Shown here one piece after another: positions 14,399 to 19,296 of a DNA stretch of 19,296 nucleotides. Origin of the DNA: Peptoniphilus sp034090345 (GTDB lineage Bacteria > Bacillota > Clostridia > Tissierellales > Peptoniphilaceae). The notes beneath the pieces were generated by a model. That model saw only the letters and a program-made list of their open reading frames with translations. It did no database searches and had not been told where the DNA came from. The stretch lies in NCBI RefSeq assembly GCF_034090345.1, contig NZ_JAXDSS010000067.1, positions 1-19,296 of the forward strand, in the 5' to 3' direction. Made by a program: the position numbers and the translations under genes. Position 1 is the first letter of the stretch; each line of letters starts with the position of its first letter.

Positions 14399-15712
14399 TT
14401 AATCCTCAGCTTTTAAAATATTTATACCTTTTCCCTCTATTATTCTATTCATATTTCTAACAGAACACATCTTTCCACACATAGTACAAGAGTCTCCATG
14501 CATAGGCACACTTTCTTCTCTATATCTCTTACATTTTTCAGGGTCCATTGAAAGTTCAAACTGAGCATCCCAATCCAAAACTCTACGAGCCTCTCCCATC
14601 TTTCTATCCCACTCAATTGCACCTTTTACTCCCTTAGCTATATCTCCGGCATGAGCGGCAATTCTACAGGCTATGATTCCCTCTCTCATATCTTCAACAG
14701 TTGGAAGCCTTAAATGTTCTGCCGGTGTTACATGACATAAAAAATCAACTCCAGCCGCAGCAGCCATAGCTCCGCCTATAGCCGAAGTGATGTGATCATA
14801 GCCGGGAGCAATATCAGTAACCAAAGGTCCTAATACATATAGCGGAGCTTCATGAGTTAATTTTTTTGCTATCTTTACATTTGTAACTACATCATTTATC
14901 TGAATATGTCCCGGTCCTTCAATCATAACTCGAACATTTTTCTCCCAAGCTCTCTTTGCAAGTTCTCCTAACAAAATCAACTCATGTATTTGACTTGCAT
15001 CTGTCCCGTCCACAATACACCCCGGTCTCATTCCATCTCCCAATGAGATAGTTATGTCATACTCCGCACAAATTTCAAGCAACTCATCATAATATTCAAA
15101 ATAAGGATTTTCTTTCTCATTTAATTCCATCCATGCATAAGTTAAAGAACCTCCCCTTGAAACTATATTCAACAACCTTGGATTCCTTTTAAAAATTTCT
15201 GCCGAAGAAAGATTCACACCTGCATGAATTGTTACAAAATCCACGCCATTTTCCCCATGTTTTCTCACAACGTCCAAAAATTCCTCAGCAGTTATATCTT
15301 GTAATTCCTTATCATAAAATCCAACTGCATCATATATTGGTACAGTTCCTATCATCGCATCCGAAACTTCGATAAGTCTTTTTCTAAACTCCTCAGTTTT
15401 TCCAAAAGAAGAAAGATCCATTATAGCATCAGCTTTCATTTTAAGCGCATCTCTTACTTTTACAATCTCACACTCAACATCAGGACAGTCCCTTGAAATC
15501 CCAAGATTTACATTTATCTTAGTCTTAAGCCCTTTTCCAACTCCCGCATAAGTTTTTCTCTTGTGATTTTTATTCGCCGGAATTGCAATCTTGCCCTCTT
15601 TTACTCCATTTAAAATAAAAGCTACATCTAACCCTTCTATCTCTGCAACAACTTTCATTTCATCAGTTACAAAACCCGCCTTTGCAGCTTCCATTTGTGT
15701 CTTATAGTTCAA
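14399..15712 (-). CDS. thiC: Phosphomethylpyrimidine synthase ThiC
   Basis: ThiC is a radical SAM enzyme that turns aminoimidazole ribotide into hydroxymethylpyrimidine phosphate, the pyrimidine half of thiamine. At 437 residues it is the short form common in anaerobes and archaea. Visible motifs are GVNLSSAEIFKRNPRLLNIV, SLGDGMRPGCIVDGTDASQI, VMIEGPGHIQINDV and VLGPLVTDIAPGYDHITSAI. The C-terminal iron-sulfur cysteines are Cys409, Cys412 and Cys416 (CTMCGKMC), spaced CX2CX3C. The start is TTG at 15710-15712: GAGAGGAA lies about nine bases upstream and the product begins MNYKTQMEAAK as expected; an in-frame ATG at 15694 lacks a site. It is controlled by the upstream TPP riboswitch. No other thiamine gene is in the window. 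Confidence 0.97.
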   Translation of the reverse strand: MNYKTQMEAAKAGFVTDEMKVVAEIEGLDVAFILNGVKEGKIAIPANKNHKRKTYAGVGKGLKTKINVNLGISRDCPDVECEIVKVRDALKMKADAIMDLSSFGKTEEFRKRLIEVSDAMIGTVPIYDAVGFYDKELQDITAEEFLDVVRKHGENGVDFVTIHAGVNLSSAEIFKRNPRLLNIVSRGGSLTYAWMELNEKENPYFEYYDELLEICAEYDITISLGDGMRPGCIVDGTDASQIHELILLGELAKRAWEKNVRVMIEGPGHIQINDVVTNVKIAKKLTHEAPLYVLGPLVTDIAPGYDHITSAIGGAMAAAAGVDFLCHVTPAEHLRLPTVEDMREGIIACRIAAHAGDIAKGVKGAIEWDRKMGEARRVLDWDAQFELSMDPEKCKRYREESVPMHGDSCTMCGKMCSVRNMNRIIEGKGINILKAED

Positions 15713-15781
15713 GTTATTCTTCCTCTCTTAAAAATAATAGATTTTTAAATTACTCCTAGCCTGACTAACTTTTTCCTATAT

Positions 15782-15820
15782 AAAAAAACGTAGAATCCTC
15801 GTTAAAAAGTATTCTACGTA
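15782..15820 (-). terminator. Riboswitch expression-platform terminator
   Basis: On the minus strand ACGTAGAAT pairs with ATTCTACGT (15788-15819), with a 14-base loop, and a run of seven T follows (15782-15788). It sits between the TPP aptamer and thiC. A competing pairing, TATTC just upstream with GAATA inside the 5' arm of the stem, could act as antiterminator. TPP binding would then end transcription early. Confidence 0.88.
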
Positions 15821-15825
15821 AATTA

Positions 15826-15920
15826 CGAATATTTCCCAACGTTGGCATTATCCAAATCCGGTTATAGGTCAAAGCTTTTTAGCTTACTCTCAGCCCACCA
15901 CTATGAGCTCCCTTTTATAA
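15826..15920 (-). promoter_or_regulatory. TPP riboswitch (THI element)
   Basis: The minus strand carries the conserved aptamer parts in order: GGGAGCTCA at about 15912, GGGCTGAGA with the CTGAGA core at 15888-15893, a small extra hairpin AAGCT-AAAA-AGCTT, GACCTATAACC, GGATAATGCC at 15844-15853, and CGTTGGGAA. AGCTCA and TGGGCT pair as P3. It lies directly upstream of thiC, a standard TPP target, and is followed by a terminator. Ends are approximate. Confidence 0.95.
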
Positions 15921-15924
15921 TTAA

Positions 15925-15953
15925 ATAATAACACATTTTTTATTAATGAAAAA
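15925..15953 (-). promoter_or_regulatory. Possible thiC promoter
   Basis: On the minus strand TATTAT (15925-15930) lies 17 bases after TTTTTC (15948-15953), which would start the transcript just before the aptamer. An alternative -10, TTTAAT at 15920-15925, fits the aptamer start as well. The -35 match is weak, so the exact promoter is uncertain. Confidence 0.35.
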
Positions 15954-15961
15954 CTTTTATA

Positions 15962-15990
15962 CCAAAAACTCTCGAGTTTCCCCGAGAGTT
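15962..15990 (-). terminator. Intrinsic terminator after hbd
   Basis: On the minus strand AACTCTCG and CGAGAGTT form an eight-pair stem (15967-15990) with an eight-base loop, and the stem runs into TTTTT. It starts six bases after the hbd stop and ends the thl-crt-hbd operon. Confidence 0.85.
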
Positions 15991-15996
15991 CTAAAA

Positions 15997-16836
15997 TTAG
16001 TTATATTCGTAAAAACCTTTTTTAGTTTTTCTTCCAAGTTGTCCTGCTCTAACCATTTTTCTAAGAAGAGTATGAGCTCTGTACTTAGGATCTTTAAATT
16101 CATCATAAAGAACGTCCATTATAGCAAGTACTACATCTAATCCAACCAAGTCTCCTAATTCAAGAGGTCCCATTGGGTGGTTGGCGCCAAGTTTCATTGC
16201 ATTGTCGATATCCTCAACACTTGCAACTCCCTCAGCATAAATTCCAATACCTTCATTGATCATCGGAATTAAAATTCTATTTACTACAAATCCCGGAGCT
16301 TCAGCAACTTCAACAGGAGTCTTTCCAATTTCATTTGAAAGGTCAATTATAGTTTTCTTTACAGCTTCATCAGTGAGTTGTCCTGATATGACTTCTATAA
16401 GCTTCATTGCAGGAACCGGATTGAAGAAATGCATTCCAATTACTTTATCAGGTCTTGATGTAGCAGCCCCTATGTCAGTAATTGAAAGAGAAGAAGTATT
16501 TGATGCAAGAATTGTAGATTCTTTGCAAACTTGATCAAGTTCTTTAAAAATTGCTTTTTTAATAGTAGGATTTTCAGTTGCAGCTTCAATAATTAAATCT
16601 GCATTTTTAATGTCATCTATAGAATCTGAAACAGATAAATTTTTAAGAGCTTTAACCATTTCATCTTGAGTCATCTTACCCTTAGATACATTCTTTTCAT
16701 AACCTTTTTTTATTCTTTCTTGAGCTGTTTTTAAAGCTTCCGGTGCTATATCTCTTACAACAACTTCATGCTTTGGAGCCAAAACTTGAGCTATTCCAGA
16801 GCCCATAGTGCCTGATCCTATTACTGCTATCTTCAT
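15997..16836 (-). CDS. hbd: 3-hydroxybutyryl-CoA dehydrogenase
   Basis: Hbd reduces acetoacetyl-CoA to 3-hydroxybutyryl-CoA in the butyrate pathway. The 279-residue product has the Rossmann GSGTMG loop (7-12), with an acidic residue (Asp29) after strand two that points to NAD(H). The ASNTSSLSIT segment (111-120), the catalytic dyad His136 (GMHFFNP) and Glu148 (KLIEVI), and Asn186 (PGFVVNR) are all present. The C-terminal helical domain ends GQLGRKTKKGFYEYN. The ATG at 16836 has AGGAGG directly upstream. The frame runs 15 codons further up, but that part covers the crt end and is not family-like. Ten bases separate it from crt. Confidence 0.96.
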   Translation of the reverse strand: MKIAVIGSGTMGSGIAQVLAPKHEVVVRDIAPEALKTAQERIKKGYEKNVSKGKMTQDEMVKALKNLSVSDSIDDIKNADLIIEAATENPTIKKAIFKELDQVCKESTILASNTSSLSITDIGAATSRPDKVIGMHFFNPVPAMKLIEVISGQLTDEAVKKTIIDLSNEIGKTPVEVAEAPGFVVNRILIPMINEGIGIYAEGVASVEDIDNAMKLGANHPMGPLELGDLVGLDVVLAIMDVLYDEFKDPKYRAHTLLRKMVRAGQLGRKTKKGFYEYN

Positions 16837-16846
16837 CTTTTCCTCC

Positions 16847-17626
16847 TCATTTATTTTGAAATTCCGGCTTTCTCTTTTCAAGGAAAGCTTTCATACCCTC
16901 TTTTTGGTCCTCAGTTGCAAAACATAGACCAAAAAGTGATTTTTCTATATTCATAGAAGTATCTATATCAACCTGCATACCTGTATTCATTGACTCTTTA
17001 CAGTTTCTAATGGCAATTTTAGAATTTTTAGTTATCTTTTTAGCTATTTCATAAGCCTTATCCATCAATTCTTCAGGCTCAACAACATGAGCCACAAGTC
17101 CTATTTCATAAGCTCTTTCAGCCTTAATAGGTTCAGCTGTAAAAATTAATTCCTTGGCTTTAGAAAGCCCTACAGTACGTGCAAGTCTTTGAGTCCCCCC
17201 AAATCCCGGAGTAATTCCAAGTCCTACTTCCGGTTGTCCAATTAAAGCCTTAGTTGATGCAACTCTTATATCACATGAAAGAGCTAACTCACATCCACCA
17301 CCTAGGGCAAACCCATTTATAGCTGCAATTACAGGTATCTTTAACTTTTCTAACTTTAAGAATACATCCATCCCTCTTTTAGCAAACTCACTTGCTTCAG
17401 CTGCATTTAAAGTAGCCATTTCAGAAATATCCGCGCCCGCTACAAATGCTTTTCCAGCTCCAGTTATAACTACAACATCTATATCCGTTGATAACTCAAT
17501 TTCAGTAATACATTGATCAAGTTCATTGATAACTTCAGTATTAAGTGCATTCAAACTCTTTTCTCTATTTATAGTAAGAGTTAAAATATTATCATTATTT
17601 TCAAGTTTTAAAAATTTGTAATCCAT
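16847..17626 (-). CDS. crt: 3-hydroxybutyryl-CoA dehydratase (crotonase)
   Basis: Crt dehydrates 3-hydroxybutyryl-CoA to crotonyl-CoA. The 259-residue protein is a single crotonase-fold domain. It shows the oxyanion-hole segments AGADISEM (64-71) and NGFALGGGCELALSCD (104-119), and the catalytic glutamates Glu113 and Glu133 (GQPEVGLGITPGFGGTQRL). That is the hydratase pattern rather than a decarboxylase or isomerase one. The ATG follows the thl stop by eight bases; the nearest purine-rich site, AGAGG, is 12 bases away and lies in the last thl codons. Translation therefore probably depends on ribosomes finishing thl. Confidence 0.95.
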   Translation of the reverse strand: MDYKFLKLENNDNILTLTINREKSLNALNTEVINELDQCITEIELSTDIDVVVITGAGKAFVAGADISEMATLNAAEASEFAKRGMDVFLKLEKLKIPVIAAINGFALGGGCELALSCDIRVASTKALIGQPEVGLGITPGFGGTQRLARTVGLSKAKELIFTAEPIKAERAYEIGLVAHVVEPEELMDKAYEIAKKITKNSKIAIRNCKESMNTGMQVDIDTSMNIEKSLFGLCFATEDQKEGMKAFLEKRKPEFQNK

Positions 17627-17634
17627 TATATCAT

Positions 17635-18819
17635 TTAGCCTCTTTCAACTGTAAGTGCAGTTCCTTGTCCCCCACCTATACATAGAGTCGCTAAGCCTTT
17701 CTTAGCATCTCTCTTCTTCATTTCGAAAAGTAAAGTGGTTAAAATCCTTGCACCACTAGCTCCTATTGGGTGTCCAATAGCGATAGCTCCACCATTCACA
17801 TTTACCTTTTCCATATCAAAGCCGAGTTCTTTAGCTACAGCTCCAGCTTGTGCAGCAAATGCTTCATTAGATTCAATTAAATCAAGATCTTCAACACTCC
17901 ATCCAGCTTTATCAAGCGCTTTAGTTGATGATGGGATCGGCCCAGTACCCATAATTTGAGGGTCCACGCCAGCTGATGCATAAGATACAACTGTTGCAAG
18001 AGGTTCAACACCAAGTTCTTTAGCTTTTTCTTCAGACATAACAACCATAAAAGCAGCACCATCATTTATGCCGGAAGCATTCCCCGCTGTTACTGTACCG
18101 CCTTCTTTCTTAAATGCAGTCTTTAACTTAGAAAGGGTTTCTTCATTTACGCCATCTTTAATATATTCATCTTTATCGACAATAGTCACATTACCTTTTC
18201 TATCCTTTATTTCAACAGGAACTATTTCATCAGCAAATCTACCATCTCTACGAGCAACTTCAGCTCTATTTTGAGAAACAGCTGCGATGTGATCTTGTTG
18301 TTCTCTTGTAATACCAAATTTTTCAGATACATTCTCAGCAGTTATGCCCATGTGGTAATTGTTAAAAGCATCCCAAAGACCGTCTTTAATCATAACATCG
18401 ACCATCTTTCCATCTCCCATTCTAGCTCCCCATCTCGCATTAGTAAGAACATAAGGTGCCATTGACATGCTTTCAGTACCACCGGCAAGAATTATTTCAG
18501 CATCCCCAGCTTTTATAATTTGTGCCGCTAAAGAGATAGCTCTTAAACCTGAACCACAAACCTTGTTTATAGTTAATGAAGGAACTTCCTTAGGTACTCC
18601 AGCTGCCATTGATACTTGTCTTGCAACATTTTGTCCAAGACCAGCTTGAAGAACATTGCCAACTATTACTTCATCAATTTTTGCAGGATCTACTCCAGCT
18701 CTCCTAATAGCTTCTTTAGCCGCAACCTTACCAAGTTCTATGGCTGTAACATTTTTAAAAGCTCCACCAAACGAACCTACAGGCGTTCTAGCCGCACTTG
18801 CAATAACTACTTTTGTCAT
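17635..18819 (-). CDS. thl: Acetyl-CoA acetyltransferase (thiolase)
   Basis: Thiolase condenses two acetyl-CoA to acetoacetyl-CoA, the first step towards butyrate. The 394-residue protein has the acyl-accepting Cys88 (INKVCGSGLRA), NEAFAAQ at 318-324, His350 (GGAIAIGHPIGASGAR) and the second catalytic Cys380 (CIGGGQGTA). That is the full thiolase II set. Length is typical of biosynthetic thiolases (about 392). The ATG has a strong AGGAGGAAAATTT leader. It heads the thl-crt-hbd operon. The same fold could act in degradation; the neighbours favour the synthetic direction. Confidence 0.96.
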   Translation of the reverse strand: MTKVVIASAARTPVGSFGGAFKNVTAIELGKVAAKEAIRRAGVDPAKIDEVIVGNVLQAGLGQNVARQVSMAAGVPKEVPSLTINKVCGSGLRAISLAAQIIKAGDAEIILAGGTESMSMAPYVLTNARWGARMGDGKMVDVMIKDGLWDAFNNYHMGITAENVSEKFGITREQQDHIAAVSQNRAEVARRDGRFADEIVPVEIKDRKGNVTIVDKDEYIKDGVNEETLSKLKTAFKKEGGTVTAGNASGINDGAAFMVVMSEEKAKELGVEPLATVVSYASAGVDPQIMGTGPIPSSTKALDKAGWSVEDLDLIESNEAFAAQAGAVAKELGFDMEKVNVNGGAIAIGHPIGASGARILTTLLFEMKKRDAKKGLATLCIGGGQGTALTVERG

Positions 18820-18944
18820 AAATTTTCCTCCTAAAATTAAATCCTATAAGCCTTTAAGCCAATTAATTTATTTGCATTTTTACTTCATACTTTTTTATTA
18901 GAATACATTAATCCCCTGATTAGAATCTCCTAAAAATTCTTGAA

Positions 18945-18950
18945 ATTATA
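18945..18950 (-). promoter_or_regulatory. Probable -10 box of the thl-crt-hbd operon
   Basis: A perfect TATAAT on the minus strand lies about 126 bases before the thl ATG. A matching -35 box is poor: GTTTTA stands at the 17-base distance. Transcription would start near 18938, leaving a leader of roughly 118 bases. Other AT-rich -10-like sites lie further upstream, so this is the best of several candidates. Confidence 0.45.
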
Positions 18951-19110
18951 CATCCTAAAATTAACTTTAAAACAATTAAATACTATCTTAAAGTATGTAC
19001 AAACATAATATACACTTTTAGCACTTAGAATATACTTTATGCTTTAAAATGATATCTATACTTATCAAATTAAAATTAAACCCATAGTACTAATCCATAC
19101 TAATATACCC

Positions 19111-19157
19111 ATTAGAAAACTCTAATCAACATCAAATGAGATAAAACCATATCTCAT
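19111..19157. repeat. Two tandem palindromes upstream of thl
   Basis: ATTAGA-AAAC-TCTAAT occupies 19111-19126, and ATGAGATA-AAACCA-TATCTCAT (eight perfect pairs) occupies 19136-19157. Neither is followed by a T-run on either strand, so they do not look like terminators. They could be operator sites for a regulator of thl, or hairpins at the end of an upstream transcript. Function is unknown. Confidence 0.5.
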
Positions 19158-19210
19158 ATTGTGGAATACGATCGAAAGTTTTCCATTAAAAATTTTAACA
19201 TATTCTCCAT
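19154..19210 (-). CDS. Doubtful 18-codon ORF
   Basis: A frame starting with ATG at 19210 and ending TGA would encode MENMLKFLMENFRSYSTI. AAAGGGTG lies seven bases upstream, a fair ribosome binding site, and the stop lies in the arm of the eight-pair palindrome. No family is recognised. In such AT-rich DNA a frame of this length is easily random. Confidence 0.2.
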   Translation of the reverse strand: MENMLKFLMENFRSYSTI

Positions 19211-19296
19211 TAAAAAACACCCTTTATTATCAACTTATGTTTTTAAAAAATCTCAGAACAAAAATTTATATCCTATGATTTTAAAAATTTTATTTA

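Larger units (their letters stand above)
18820..19296. other. AT-rich region upstream of thl
   Basis: About 477 bases hold no convincing gene. I see a thl ribosome binding site (18828-18833 area) and a good -10 box for thl. There are also two neighbouring palindromes (19111-19126 and 19136-19157), a short direct repeat TCCATTAAAAA (19182-19192 and 19206-19216), and an 18-codon ORF of doubtful meaning. Confidence 0.6.

Noticed and set aside
16837..16881. In-frame extension that would add 15 residues before MKIAVIGSG in Hbd
   Set aside because: It overlaps the end of crt and includes the Shine-Dalgarno region; the Rossmann strand normally starts right at the chosen methionine.
18656..18901. 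81-codon plus-strand frame opposite thl
   Set aside because: It is antisense to the conserved thiolase start, has no ribosome binding site and no recognisable family.
1..19296. CRISPR arrays, insertion sequences, tRNA or rRNA genes, phage or defence genes
   Set aside because: Looked for and not seen; nearly all coding space is conserved ribosomal and metabolic genes.

Overview
The window looks like a piece of chromosome from a low-GC, anaerobic Firmicute. A guess at Tissierellia/Peptoniphilaceae or a nearby clostridial lineage rests on the AT-rich sequence, zinc-type S14 and L36, a zinc-lid adenylate kinase, a KOW-domain protein next to infA, a short clostridial-type ThiC with a TPP riboswitch, and a butyrate-type thl-crt-hbd cluster. 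The family assignment is inference. All 34 protein genes lie on the minus strand, so the biological reading direction is from 19296 down to 1.

Region 18820-19296 is an AT-rich upstream region with a probable promoter for thl. It also holds two palindromes and an unconvincing 18-codon ORF. Region 15962-18819 is the thl-crt-hbd operon. It converts two acetyl-CoA to acetoacetyl-CoA, 3-hydroxybutyryl-CoA and crotonyl-CoA, and ends in a clear intrinsic terminator. The usual bcd-etfBA genes do not follow. Region 14362-15930 is a single-gene thiamine unit: TPP riboswitch, intrinsic terminator as expression platform, thiC (TTG start), and a terminator directly after the thiC stop.

Region 42-14065 is one long S10-spc-alpha ribosomal protein cluster of 30 genes. 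In transcription order it runs rpsJ, rplC, rplD, rplW, rplB, rpsS, rplV, rpsC, rplP, rpmC, rpsQ, rplN, rplX, rplE, rpsN, rpsH, rplF, rplR, rpsE, rpmD, rplO, secY, adk, KOW gene, infA, rpmJ, rpsM, rpsK, rpoA, rplQ. Genes are separated by 0 to about 55 bases, and no internal terminator is evident. A near-consensus sigma-A promoter (TTTACA-17-TATAAT) sits about 205 bases upstream of rpsJ. It drives a leader RNA with several stems, a U-rich tract, a 17-codon ORF and a stem that overlaps the rpsJ Shine-Dalgarno sequence.

Most of the window is ordinary and highly conserved. The parts worth a second look are the structured S10 leader, the absence of map and rpsD from their common places in clostridial clusters, the basic C-terminal tail on ribosomal protein S3, and the GC-rich twin hairpins between infA and rpmJ. 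I saw no tRNA, rRNA, CRISPR array, insertion sequence, phage or defence gene, and no clearly novel system.
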